From Cytophagales bacterium (GTDB lineage Bacteria; Bacteroidota; Bacteroidia; Cytophagales; Spirosomataceae): 64,000 nt of DNA. The stretch covers positions 1-64,000 of the forward strand of contig RDXN01000061.1 of assembly GCA_004292855.1 (NCBI GenBank), given 5' to 3'. Each line of letters opens with the position of its first letter. The stretch's first letter is position 1. The notes beneath the pieces were generated by a model, which was given only the letters and a program-made list of their open reading frames with translations, searched no databases and was not told where the DNA came from. The translations under genes and the position numbers were made by a program. Shown in pieces: positions 9,955 through 17,540 of the stretch.

Positions 9955-10492
9955 GGTCAGAGTATAGTTCAATAGCTTGCTGTACTCCTCGAATCACTTC
10001 ATCTTCGTGCCCTTCGGCACGGTTCGTTACATACGTTGCCAAACTATGAGTGGCTGAGGGGGCACTAAAAAACCGCGAAATACGAGCCATTGGCGGCACT
10101 AGCGGGTTTTGTTTTAGAGCTTCACAAACCTCTGTAGCCTCGGTGGCCAATCCCTCCCCAATGTATACAGCCCCCATCAGTTGCCAACTCGACCACGACT
10201 CGAAATACGCCGGGTAGTCTTGAGGAATGGGTGCGCCTGTAGCCAGCAAATCGGCCACCAGATAAGGCGTACGACACTGCAACAACTGGTCGTAACCGGG
10301 CAAATAGGGGGCTTGGTGCGTAAGAGCTGTTTCCAAAGCCCGGTGGTAGGCAAGGTTAGCGTACAGCAGTTGTTGGTACCGTTTCAGTGGTAACGTCCGT
10401 TGCTGCACCGAATCTTCTTTCGGGCAAATAAGTGATCGAATCTGACCCTGTAGCTGCTGGGTCTGTTGGTGAAGAAGGTTCAAAAAATTCAT
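9884..10492 (-). CDS. Heme-oxygenase-like protein (putative biliverdin-producing)
   Basis: A 202-residue soluble helical protein without a signal peptide. LAYHRALE near residue 50 resembles the proximal-histidine helix of heme oxygenases, and LMGAVYIGEGLATEA (about 127-141) matches their distal GA-LYV-EGS helix, followed by RISRFF. This points to the heme oxygenase-like fold, possibly a biliverdin-forming enzyme of the bacteriophytochrome (BphO) type, but no phytochrome gene is nearby. The C-terminal tail (DPSDR, DPSDR, DASDR) is encoded by 15-bp tandem repeats shared with the convergent PabC end. A TENA-like or other member of the fold is possible. Confidence 0.5.
   Translation of the reverse strand: MNFLNLLHQQTQQLQGQIRSLICPKEDSVQQRTLPLKRYQQLLYANLAYHRALETALTHQAPYLPGYDQLLQCRTPYLVADLLATGAPIPQDYPAYFESWSSWQLMGAVYIGEGLATEATEVCEALKQNPLVPPMARISRFFSAPSATHSLATYVTNRAEGHEDEVIRGVQQAIELYSDLTDPSDRDPSDRDASDRPTQSLH
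9906..9950. repeat. Three 15-bp tandem repeats in overlapping gene ends
   Basis: Units at 9906-9920, 9921-9935 and 9936-9950 (cggtccgacgggtcg; the first differs by two bases). Being 15 bp long they keep frame on both strands, giving GPTGR repeats in the plus-strand protein and DPSDR repeats in the minus-strand protein. Confidence 0.85.
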
Positions 10493-10615
10493 GGCTTAAT
10501 CTGGAGGAACCGACCTTGTATGCAACGCCCACGTGCCCGTAAATACCCTTAACTATCTCTAGCCCGGTTAGTCTATCAAAATTCCCTACAATATAGGAAT
10601 ATTTAACCGTTCACG

Positions 10616-11554
10616 TCAAGTAAAAATGAGGTATCGGTCCACAATCTGCTCTGTCATCCACTGTGTTGACTCTCCACCATCGAGCCACTCAATAGTCAGG
10701 CCATCGCGCTCCATTTTGCGAAAAAACGTCATCTGCCGCTTGGCAAACTGATGAATAGCCGTTTCGAGCCGGGCGATCATGGTGGCATAATCAAGCTCGC
10801 CAGTCAGGTATTGAACAATAAATTTGTACTCTAAGCCATAGAAAACGAGCTTTTCGGGCGAGACACCGTTGCGGATCAGGTCTTCCACTTCGCGTACCAT
10901 CCCCTCGGTTAGGCGGTCGTGCAAACGGGTCGTGATTCGCTGACGTCGGACGTCAACCGGCACGTCAACACCAAAAATCCGGTAGTTATACCGGGGCACT
11001 GATGACTGCTCAACGGCACCGGGGTTTGCGTTCAAGTATGCGCCAATCTCAATGGCCCGCATGAGTCGCTTTCGGGTCGAGGTGTCGGCCAACGGGGTGA
11101 AAGGCGACGGCTGAAGAGTGAATCGGTGGAGAAGTTCGGCTTCGGTCAGGGTCTCCAGTTCATCACGGAGGGGTTCGTTCACGGGTACGGCAGTGTAGGC
11201 ATGATTTTTCAATACAGCCTCGATATACAGGCCCGTGCCGCCACACAAGACCTGCACCCGCCCGCGACTCTGAATGTCGGCTACGGCCCGGTGAAAATCC
11301 TGCTGATACCGGTGCAGGTTGTAGTCTTCGCCTGCATCGACCAAGTCGATCAAATGGTACGGTACAGCCTGACCATCAACCACATACTCACTCAAATCCT
11401 TACCCGTCCCGATGTCCATGCCCCGGTACACCTGCCGTGAGTCGGCACTGATAATTTCCCCACCGAGCCGATGTGCCACTTGTACAGCGAGTTTGGTTTT
11501 GCCGCTCGCCGTTGGGCCGAGAATGATTAGGAGAGGTTTCTGTTCGTTGTTCAC
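10616..11554 (-). CDS. miaA: tRNA dimethylallyltransferase
   Basis: Transfers dimethylallyl from DMAPP to N6 of A37 in tRNAs reading UNN codons. The P-loop GPTASGKT (about residues 13-20) is followed by the diagnostic SADSRQVYRGMDIGTGK and later by LCGGTGLY. The 312 residues are the usual family length. The start is GTG at 11554 (MNNEQKPLLIILGPTASGKT), since no ATG fits before the P-loop. The gene stands alone, with the 24-bp repeat array directly upstream. Confidence 0.96.
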   Translation of the reverse strand: MNNEQKPLLIILGPTASGKTKLAVQVAHRLGGEIISADSRQVYRGMDIGTGKDLSEYVVDGQAVPYHLIDLVDAGEDYNLHRYQQDFHRAVADIQSRGRVQVLCGGTGLYIEAVLKNHAYTAVPVNEPLRDELETLTEAELLHRFTLQPSPFTPLADTSTRKRLMRAIEIGAYLNANPGAVEQSSVPRYNYRIFGVDVPVDVRRQRITTRLHDRLTEGMVREVEDLIRNGVSPEKLVFYGLEYKFIVQYLTGELDYATMIARLETAIHQFAKRQMTFFRKMERDGLTIEWLDGGESTQWMTEQIVDRYLIFT

Positions 11555-11562
11555 TGGTCAAA

Positions 11563-11691
11563 CTTAATACAGAGGGCAGACATGTGCTTAATACAGAGGG
11601 CAGACACGTGCTTAATGCAGAGGGCAGACACGTGCTTAATGCAGAGGGCAGACACGTGCTTAATGCAGAGGGCAGACACGTGGGTCTGCCC
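11563..11691. repeat. Five 24-bp tandem repeats ending in a hairpin
   Basis: Five copies of cttaatgcagagggcagaca-cgtg at 11563-11586, 11587-11610, 11611-11634, 11635-11658 and 11659-11682, with one or two variant bases in the first two. The last copy pairs with the bases after it: GGGCAGAC (11670-11677) and GTCTGCCC (11684-11691) form a perfect 8-bp stem. The hairpin resembles REP-type elements of Bacteroidota and may terminate transcription of the gene at 11660. There are no spacers, so it is not a CRISPR. Confidence 0.85.
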
Positions 11692-12517
11692 CTACAAATC
11701 GTTTTACAAACTTAATACTACCCGCGTTCCAGATTGGTGTCAGGTCAGTTGTGTCGTTAATCCGATGCGGGTAATGCCGGACGTTCGTCTGCGGGTCGAG
11801 CCAGAACAATTGGGGGTCGGTCTCCCCTATCCGCTCGAAGCCCAACCGCTCGTAGCTGCGCCCGTCCGACCAATCGCGGTCGGCATAAGTCATCACATCG
11901 TCGGGGTGGTGTTCGGTGGCAAACGCTTTCAGGAGTTTGTCGAATCCGCCTACTACGGTACAGTTCAGGCGGTTGGCAAAGCGAACCAACTCATACGAGC
12001 GAAACGGGCGACCGTCGCGAGGAATCGTTCGGGGCTGGCTAAAGGTGGCAACAGCCACGAGCAGTTCGTCGGCAATGGCGGTCTGCGGGTCCAGAAAATC
12101 GGGGGGCAACACCCGGAAATACCGTTTGGGCAACCACAGGCCGTATTTGTATTTCGATGCCATTGCCACCTGCAAATGGTTCTGATCCAGAAAAACCATT
12201 GCTGTGGGCTTGTCGATGCGCCTTGCTTTAGTGAGCCGCGCGGGTACTCGGACGCTATCGCCCGCCAACGCCCGCAAGCGCGAGGTCACCACGTCGGGTT
12301 TGGCGCGGGCCACGTCGTCCCACAAATGGATCACTAATCGGCCTTGCTGGCGGAAGTGCTCGGTTAGATTGCGAAAGAAAAACTGGGGATCATTCGCCTG
12401 CCGGAACTGTTCGTACGTGGCAAGGTCAATTTGATGAACAAGCGTTTGGGTGCCGGTAATCTGACTTAGGGCAAAGGGCGTAGGGCCGGGGAGAGATTGA
12501 TTAGAAACGGGAATCAA
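11660..12517 (-). CDS. Unrecognised protein, possible homing-endonuclease-associated domain
   Basis: 285 residues, no signal peptide or membrane segment. The C-terminal half (VVGGFDKLLKAF, then DVMTYADRDWSDG, then YERLGFERIG, then YPHRIN) resembles a module I associate with phage and mobile-element nuclease-like proteins, but I cannot name the family firmly. It starts with TTG at 12517, overlapping the TGA of the Uma2 gene (TTGA), so it is probably translated by coupling; there is no ATG in its first third. Its last residues (VGADPRVCPLH) are encoded by the tandem-repeat/hairpin element, so the natural C-terminus has been replaced or extended by repeat DNA. Function unknown. Confidence 0.6.
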   Translation of the reverse strand: MIPVSNQSLPGPTPFALSQITGTQTLVHQIDLATYEQFRQANDPQFFFRNLTEHFRQQGRLVIHLWDDVARAKPDVVTSRLRALAGDSVRVPARLTKARRIDKPTAMVFLDQNHLQVAMASKYKYGLWLPKRYFRVLPPDFLDPQTAIADELLVAVATFSQPRTIPRDGRPFRSYELVRFANRLNCTVVGGFDKLLKAFATEHHPDDVMTYADRDWSDGRSYERLGFERIGETDPQLFWLDPQTNVRHYPHRINDTTDLTPIWNAGSIKFVKRFVGADPRVCPLH

Positions 12518-13080
12518 AGAGCAAATAGGGCGTTAACGTCGAGCGTCAGACCGGGCAGTAAATTCGAGCTGATGACTCCCTCAAACGGAGTTGCCGCGCT
12601 CAATAGTTCATATCGCCCATCCTGCAACGCACAAACTTCAATCAACAACTCCTGTGGATCAACTAACCAATATTCCTGCACCCCGTGTTGCTCGTACAGT
12701 TTCTTCTTTGTAACCCGGTCCCGATAAATCGATGTAGGCGAGATAATCTCCACCATCAACGTAGGTACGCCCTCAATTCCATCGTCCGTAACAATATGGA
12801 GCAGATCGGTCGGAATAAACAGAATATCGGGTTGTACCGAACTAAATCCGTCCAGAAAGACATCAATAGGAGGTATATAAACCTTTCCTAATTTTTGCTG
12901 CCTGACATGGCTGCTCAACGCTTCGACAATTGCCAATGATACTTCCTGATGCCGGGGGGCAGGGGCTGATTTTTTCACAATTTCTCCGTCAATGAGTTCG
13001 TACAGGTGGGCGTTGGGATCGTCAAAATCCATCTCCAAAAACTCCTCGACCGTTATCTTCTGAATGGCAACCGCTTCCAT
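12514..13080 (-). CDS. Uma2 family endonuclease-like protein
   Basis: 188 residues with the PD-(D/E)XK-type Uma2 (DUF820) layout: ELIDGEIV near the N-terminus, VQPDILFI, then MVEIISPTS with RVTKKKLYEQHGVQEYWLVDP. The D, E and K of the nuclease core are present. The family is greatly expanded in cyanobacteria and Cytophagales and its role is not settled. It is the first gene of a coupled pair with the downstream unknown. Two more Uma2 genes lie in this window (32799 and 51687), not obviously recent copies of each other. Confidence 0.88.
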   Translation of the reverse strand: MEAVAIQKITVEEFLEMDFDDPNAHLYELIDGEIVKKSAPAPRHQEVSLAIVEALSSHVRQQKLGKVYIPPIDVFLDGFSSVQPDILFIPTDLLHIVTDDGIEGVPTLMVEIISPTSIYRDRVTKKKLYEQHGVQEYWLVDPQELLIEVCALQDGRYELLSAATPFEGVISSNLLPGLTLDVNALFAL

Positions 13081-13139
13081 CGCATTTCGTTGGTTTTGAG
13101 TAAAGATACACTAGATTGCGTATAATCCATAAACGTCGT

Positions 13140-13991
13140 ATGCGCTCTTTGTTACTATTTTTCCTGATTGGCTGTGCGTTGTCGGCTTCGGCCCAATCGC
13201 CGTTCCGGCTTTCGTGGCACAAAAACATGCTCACCATTCATGGCAACACCTTGCCGGGTGGCACTATGCCTATTTGGTACATCGAATCGTATTGCCGTAA
13301 CAACGCCCACCTGACCGACTGGAACGAACACACCGTGATCAAACACACAACCGAACTCGTTTCGGCCCGGCGCGACAGTTCGCGGCTCGTGTTGCGCTGC
13401 ACCCTGTCCGACGGGGTCACGGTTATGCACACCATCACCGCCGAGGCCGACGGCGTAAGCTTTCAACTCGTGGCCCGCAACCGGACCAACAAACCCTCGG
13501 AGGTGAGTTGGGCGCAACCGTGCGTGCGTGTGGGTGCGTTCACCGGCCTCGGCGACCCGAAACAGCAACAAACAGACGCGTATTTACGAAAGTCGTTTAT
13601 TTTTCAGAACGGGCAATTGGCCACTCTCCCCACGGCCCGTTGGGCTACCGCTGCTCGCTATACGCCCGGACAGGTGTGGGCCGCCCCCGGCATCGACTCG
13701 CTCGACGTGAACCCGCGCCCGTTCAACCCCGCCCCCACCGATAATGGCCTCATTGGCTGTTTCAGTGCCGACGATACGTTTCTGTTTGCCACCGCCTGGC
13801 AACCCTACCACGAACTCTTTCAGGGCGTGATTACCTGCCTTCACAGCGATTTTAGCATTGGCGGCTTACAACCCAAAGAGATCAAACGGATTCGAGGTAA
13901 AATTTACATTGTTCCCAACGATGTTCCCGCGCTGCTGCAACGATACGCTCGCGACTTCCCGGAGCATAGCCGGAGAGAAGGCATCCGCTAA
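13140..13991 (+). CDS. Secreted protein of unknown function
   Basis: 283 residues from the ATG at 13140; an upstream TTG at 13116 would only add a basic stretch before the signal peptide (MRSLLLFFLIGCALSASAQ). The mature part is rich in beta-like segments, with few conserved charged motifs, and I do not recognise a family. The extended beta character would suit a sugar-mutarotase-like sandwich, but that is a guess. It overlaps the convergent YdeI-like gene by 4 bp. Confidence 0.7.
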   Translation: MRSLLLFFLIGCALSASAQSPFRLSWHKNMLTIHGNTLPGGTMPIWYIESYCRNNAHLTDWNEHTVIKHTTELVSARRDSSRLVLRCTLSDGVTVMHTITAEADGVSFQLVARNRTNKPSEVSWAQPCVRVGAFTGLGDPKQQQTDAYLRKSFIFQNGQLATLPTARWATAARYTPGQVWAAPGIDSLDVNPRPFNPAPTDNGLIGCFSADDTFLFATAWQPYHELFQGVITCLHSDFSIGGLQPKEIKRIRGKIYIVPNDVPALLQRYARDFPEHSRREGIR

Positions 13992-14566
13992 TCCATCAAC
14001 CCCTTGCCCATCAGAATCTGCGGCATCAGTTTCTCCACGCGTGCCTCCCGTGTTTTGGCTTGTTTGGGGGCCGCGAAATGCAGCAGATACGCTCGTTGCC
14101 GACCGGGGGTCAAATTTTCAAATGCCGTTTTTAGGGCCGGGTTTTCGTCCAGCTTTGTTTGAAATTCTTCAGGAACGGAATACTCGGCGGTCTTTTTATA
14201 GGTTATATCCAGCCCTGCCCTCTCCACTTCGATGGCTTCAAAAATGTAGGCATTCAGCGTTGGTACGCGCTCTACGATCTCCTTAACACTCGTAAAGCGA
14301 ATCTGCCGACCGGCCTGCACGTTCTCCGTTTGCTGGATCAAAATCCCCTCGGTGTCCTGTAACAGGGCACCTTTGAAAAAATTGAGTGCGCAGTATTCCT
14401 TAAATCCGTGAATAATCAGCACGTTATTCTTCTGAAAGGTGTAGCAAGGAACACCCCACTTCAATTCTTCGGTCAGGCCGCAGTCCAGAACGATGGTCCG
14501 CAACCGCTCCGAGGCTTCCTGCCACTTTCCTGCCTTGTTAAAATAAAAATCGACGTTCGGGTTCAT
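13988..14566 (-). CDS. DUF1801/YdeI-like protein
   Basis: 192 residues. The N-terminal half (WQEASERLRTIVLDCGLTEELKWGVPCYTF, NNVLIIHGFKEYCALNFFKG) is a DUF1801-type domain; the C-terminal part (VPEEFQTKLDENPALKTAFENLTPGRQRAYLLHFAAPKQAKTREARVEK, here in pieces) is the YdeI/OmpD-associated module. Such proteins are small and cytosolic, with unclear biochemical roles. It is the last gene of the run ArsR, SRPBCC, DoxX, YdeI, separated by 4-9 bases each, so it is probably co-transcribed and under ArsR control. Confidence 0.85.
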   Translation of the reverse strand: MNPNVDFYFNKAGKWQEASERLRTIVLDCGLTEELKWGVPCYTFQKNNVLIIHGFKEYCALNFFKGALLQDTEGILIQQTENVQAGRQIRFTSVKEIVERVPTLNAYIFEAIEVERAGLDITYKKTAEYSVPEEFQTKLDENPALKTAFENLTPGRQRAYLLHFAAPKQAKTREARVEKLMPQILMGKGLMD

Positions 14567-14575
14567 GGTAGTTGT

Positions 14576-14959
14576 CTATTGATAGGCTGAAACGAGTTTC
14601 CGATCTGCGGGTCGCAAATACCACGATATCCCTGTCAACACTAACAACAATAGCGAAGGAGCGATTTCGCTAAAAGTCCCTCCCGATACCATTCGTGAAT
14701 AGGTCGCTCCCGACATGGCAAAAAAGAAACCTGCATACGCCCACTCTTTCAGCACAGGAAATCGGGGAATCAGCACGGCGACAACGCCCAACAGTTTCAA
14801 GACACCCAGCAAGGTCAGCAGATAGACCGGATAGCCCAATTGTTTGAAGTTGGCTGCTTCCTCGTCCATTTTTAGTAGCTGTACAATCCCTGTCGACAAC
14901 ATACCCAATGCTAGCCAAATGGTAGCAATCCAATAGATGATTTTTATTCGTTTTGTCAT
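14576..14959 (-). CDS. DoxX-family membrane protein
   Basis: 127 residues with four hydrophobic segments (about 8-26, 45-66, 70-90 and 98-116), as in DoxX-like inner-membrane proteins. GMLSTGIVQLL and LGYPVYLLTLLGVLKLLG are typical of the family. Function in this branch is not established. It sits 3 bp after the SRPBCC gene in the ArsR-led operon; ArsR, SRPBCC and DoxX are a frequent trio in Bacteroidota. Confidence 0.85.
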   Translation of the reverse strand: MTKRIKIIYWIATIWLALGMLSTGIVQLLKMDEEAANFKQLGYPVYLLTLLGVLKLLGVVAVLIPRFPVLKEWAYAGFFFAMSGATYSRMVSGGTFSEIAPSLLLLVLTGISWYLRPADRKLVSAYQ

Positions 14960-14962
14960 GAC

Positions 14963-15448
14963 CTATCTGGTTAACTGGATTACAATGTCCTGCAATCGGT
15001 TATGTGCCCTATTCAGCCCCTGAGCAAAGGGCATTTTCAACATCTGGTCCCGGTGCGCGACTGACCGATACACAATTTGCATCGTGAGTCTGCTGGTATT
15101 GTCGGTGAGTTTTTTAAAGTCAAGGAACTCAAGCTGAACACCGAAGAGGTCTGTCTGCGCGGTTGCAAGCTCCATTTCAAATGTCCGGGTGATTTTCTGG
15201 TTAGGCACAAACTCATGAAACACCCCACTGCTTCGGAATACCACATTACCTTGGGCATCGGTTGTTTCAAACTGGTAACTGCCGTACTTTTTACTCTCTA
15301 GCTTCAGCACCTTCGTCCCCATCCATTGCGCCACAATGTCGGGGTCTGCGTGTGCTTTGAAAAGCAGTTCGACCGGCAAGGCAAACTCTCTCGTGATGGT
15401 CAAATCCTGCTTGCCCGCTTCGGCATGGACTTTTGTTTTCGTTTCCAT
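14963..15448 (-). CDS. SRPBCC/AHSA1-domain protein
   Basis: 161 residues. The N-terminal TITREFALPVELLFKAHADPDIVAQWMG and a C-terminal helix (GLNRAHNRLQDIVI) define an AHSA1-type START-like fold, which binds hydrophobic ligands in a deep pocket. The ligand is unknown. It lies 6 bp downstream of the ArsR gene, where such proteins commonly occur, which suggests a ligand-responsive small operon. Confidence 0.87.
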   Translation of the reverse strand: METKTKVHAEAGKQDLTITREFALPVELLFKAHADPDIVAQWMGTKVLKLESKKYGSYQFETTDAQGNVVFRSSGVFHEFVPNQKITRTFEMELATAQTDLFGVQLEFLDFKKLTDNTSRLTMQIVYRSVAHRDQMLKMPFAQGLNRAHNRLQDIVIQLTR

Positions 15449-15454
15449 GTCGCC

Positions 15455-15778
15455 TTATGGGTTGGATTGCTGGGCTTTCATTAGAACTTCCAGTTTGTTG
15501 AACCGGTCGTCCCACATCTGCCGAAAGGGTTCGATAAAATCGGCTATCTCTTTCATCTTTTGAGGATTTAGATGGTAATAGATTTCCCGACCGGTTTGCT
15601 GCTGGGCAAGCAAGTCGCACTCCGTAAGGATCTGAAGGTGCTTAGAAACGGTAGGCCGGGCCGTGTCGAAGTTGGCGGCAATGGCTCCGGCGGTCATAGC
15701 CTGTGAAGCTACCAATAGCAGGATGGCCCGCCGGGTTGGGTCGGCGATGGCCTGAAAAACGTCGCGTCGTAAATTCAT
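15455..15778 (-). CDS. ArsR-family transcriptional repressor
   Basis: 107 residues with a winged helix: [14 protein letters not shown], then the recognition region [12 protein letters not shown], then a wing ([11 protein letters not shown]). No metal-binding Cys cluster is seen, so it is of the non-metal (SdpR-like) ArsR type that heads ArsR-SRPBCC operons. The promoter just upstream carries two palindromes placed exactly on the -33/-7 elements, a clear sign of autorepression. It controls at least SRPBCC, DoxX and YdeI-like genes. Confidence 0.9.
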   Translation of the reverse strand: MNLRRDVFQAIADPTRRAILLLVASQAMTAGAIAANFDTARPTVSKHLQILTECDLLAQQQTGREIYYHLNPQKMKEIADFIEPFRQMWDDRFNKLEVLMKAQQSNP

Positions 15779-15781
15779 TGC

Positions 15782-15828
15782 GTAGTCATTTGACTACAAA
15801 CATACGCGTAGCTATTTAACTACGCAAA
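15782..15828 (-). promoter_or_regulatory. ArsR promoter with two operator palindromes
   Basis: On the minus strand: -33 TTTG (15825-15828), a 20-base spacer and -7 TATGTTTG (15797-15804), a full match to TTTG-N19/20-TAnnTTTG. Palindrome 15806-15825 (GCGTAG...CTACGC, one arm mismatch) fills the spacer. Palindrome 15782-15797 (GTAGTCA-TT-TGACTAC, perfect) lies just downstream of -7. Their centres are 26 bp apart and both share GTAG-N8-CTAC. A dimer on each would block polymerase. Confidence 0.8.
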
Positions 15829-15847
15829 TTTTTCAGGAAGGATTTCA

Positions 15848-15870
15848 AAGCTGTTTGAGTTAGCGATTTG
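15848..15870. repeat. Solitary MITE-end-like sequence
   Basis: AAGCTGTTTGAGTTAGCGATTTG, in two pieces of which the first 16 bases match the terminal repeat of the element at 55837-55997, and the next seven its inner sequence. No second end is seen nearby, so it is a remnant or a single-ended copy between the ArsR promoter and the propeller gene's 3' end. Confidence 0.6.
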
Positions 15871-15873
15871 GGA

Positions 15874-16971
15874 CTACCACGGGGCGTTCTTCTTCACTTG
15901 ATAAAACCGAGAGCCGTTGAACCGATAAAGACCTTGCCCTGCGCCCCACCACATGTTTCCCTGCTTATCCTGATACATACTTTGGACACAGCAGTTCAGG
16001 CCGTCAGCCGGCGTAAACACGGTAAACGCGTTGGAATTTGACAAAGGAAGAGAAGGGTCAAAACGCGTCGTGCTGCCTCGTGCCGTAACCCAAATAATCC
16101 CTGACTGTTCGATGTAGATGCCCCAAAACTCAGTGCCACCTAATCCGTCTTCGGGGGTGTATTCGGTTAACGTTTTTCCATCGTATTTGGCAATGCCGTT
16201 TTTCATGGTGAACCACATATTCCCGGCTTTATCCTGTGCGATGCCTCCCGCATAGTTCTCGCCCAAACCTGGTTTTTCTGCAAGATTGGTCATTGCTTTT
16301 CCGCCTGTCTTGAGCGAGGCCGAAGGGTCGTAGCGAAAGACACCAATGTTGGAAGTAGCAACCCAAATGGCTCCATCTCTGTCTTCCATGATGCCGGCCA
16401 CATTGATAGACCCAAGCTCCTGAAACAAGGAAAAACTTGGTTCTCCTTTGCTATCGGCAACCGGATTATAGCGGAAAACACCGCTATGCGTACCCACCCA
16501 AACAGTCCCCAATTTATCAACAAGGATACCTTTTCGGGTTATGTCCAGGTGGCTCAGGCCATCTTTTTGCGCGTAGTTTCTGAACGTTTTCCCGTCGTAT
16601 CGATAAACCCCCTGATCGGTCCCAAACCAGAGATTACCCTGTTTATCTTCATTGATCGCATACACCGTGTTGTTGTTAAAACCATCTGGATTAGAAAAGT
16701 AGGTCAGTGTTTTTTCATCATACCGCGCTACGCCTTCGCCCAACGTACCAAACCATAAATTTCCTTTCGAGTCCTGAAAAATACTGCGGATATATTGACT
16801 GACTAAGGTCGTGTCGAAGTCGGGAGCCAAACCAACTGCCTTAGCCTTTCTGATTACAATTGGGCTTGGTTTTGAGATAGTTGGCCCGTTGAAGGTGTTT
16901 GATTTTTCTTGTCCGTTGCAGGAGACAGAAACTGCCAAAAAGCTAAGAATCACTAGTTTGGTCAATGCCAT
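15874..16971 (-). CDS. Lipoprotein beta-propeller of the two-component-regulator type
   Basis: 365 residues. A lipoprotein signal (MALTKLVILSFLAVSVSC, lipobox ending at Cys18) is followed by about seven repeats of the reg_prop type: GNLWFGT-GV-RYDGKT-Y with NLWFGTDQGVYRYDG as the clearest case, recurring roughly every 45 residues. These repeats form the sensor propeller of hybrid two-component systems (Y_Y_Y/reg_prop proteins), but here there is no kinase or transmembrane part; it is a free lipid-anchored propeller, probably ligand-binding in the periplasm or outer membrane. The ligand is unknown and there is no sensor kinase nearby. Confidence 0.85.
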   Translation of the reverse strand: MALTKLVILSFLAVSVSCNGQEKSNTFNGPTISKPSPIVIRKAKAVGLAPDFDTTLVSQYIRSIFQDSKGNLWFGTLGEGVARYDEKTLTYFSNPDGFNNNTVYAINEDKQGNLWFGTDQGVYRYDGKTFRNYAQKDGLSHLDITRKGILVDKLGTVWVGTHSGVFRYNPVADSKGEPSFSLFQELGSINVAGIMEDRDGAIWVATSNIGVFRYDPSASLKTGGKAMTNLAEKPGLGENYAGGIAQDKAGNMWFTMKNGIAKYDGKTLTEYTPEDGLGGTEFWGIYIEQSGIIWVTARGSTTRFDPSLPLSNSNAFTVFTPADGLNCCVQSMYQDKQGNMWWGAGQGLYRFNGSRFYQVKKNAPW

Positions 16972-17013
16972 GAGTATGATCGTTACTGTTTGCAGTGATT
17001 TTGATGTGTCGAA

Positions 17014-17448
17014 TTATTTTGGCAAATGTGCAATCAACTCCACTTCTAATTTTGCTTTCGGCATATACAATCGTTGTATTTGCACCCAAGTGGCTGCTGG
17101 AAAGTCGTTTTTGTAAAATTTCTTTCTGACGTAATTGAATTTTTTCATTTCCTCAATATCCGTAGTGTATAGGTTCTCTTTTACAACATTTTCAAATGTG
17201 GCACCATAACTGGATAGCGAAGCTTTTAAAGCGTTATAAACCGATGTAATTCCTTCAGGAGTAATATCGTTTGTTACAGCACCTGAAATGTATAGCACGT
17301 TATCTACTTTTAAAACTTGAGCATAGCCTGCAACTGTGTCTTGTTTTGACTCGTTGTTCCAATGCCATTTCTCTTTTTTCAGTTGTGTCTCTTGTGAAAA
17401 CGTTTTGCAGGAAACGAGAAGAAAAGCAAGCAGGATGAAATAGCGCAT
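17014..17448 (-). CDS. Exported RidA/YjgF-family protein
   Basis: 144 residues. Signal sequence MRYFILLAFLLVSC with a possible lipobox Cys14, or cleavage after FSQ. The rest is a YjgF/RidA domain: VLKVDNVLYISGAV, then GITSVYNALKASLSSYGATFENVVKENLYT, then VQIQRLYMPKAKLEVELIA. Cytosolic RidA deaminates reactive enamines through a C-terminal Arg in an (I/V)-x-x-R-x-P-x-x-(L/V)-E pattern; here the site reads R-L-Y-M-P, so the Arg is shifted and classical activity is doubtful. The gene is visibly richer in AT than its neighbours. Alone in its unit. Confidence 0.8.
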   Translation of the reverse strand: MRYFILLAFLLVSCKTFSQETQLKKEKWHWNNESKQDTVAGYAQVLKVDNVLYISGAVTNDITPEGITSVYNALKASLSSYGATFENVVKENLYTTDIEEMKKFNYVRKKFYKNDFPAATWVQIQRLYMPKAKLEVELIAHLPK

Positions 17449-17540
17449 GGTTGTTTAATTTGAGGTACTGGTTGAAAAGATTCAGCCATTGTATTTTTAA
17501 TATACGAAACGAATGGTTTTCTCAGATCGGAGTAACGGCT

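Noticed and set aside
11563-11691. CRISPR array
   Set aside because: The 24-bp units are directly adjacent without spacers.
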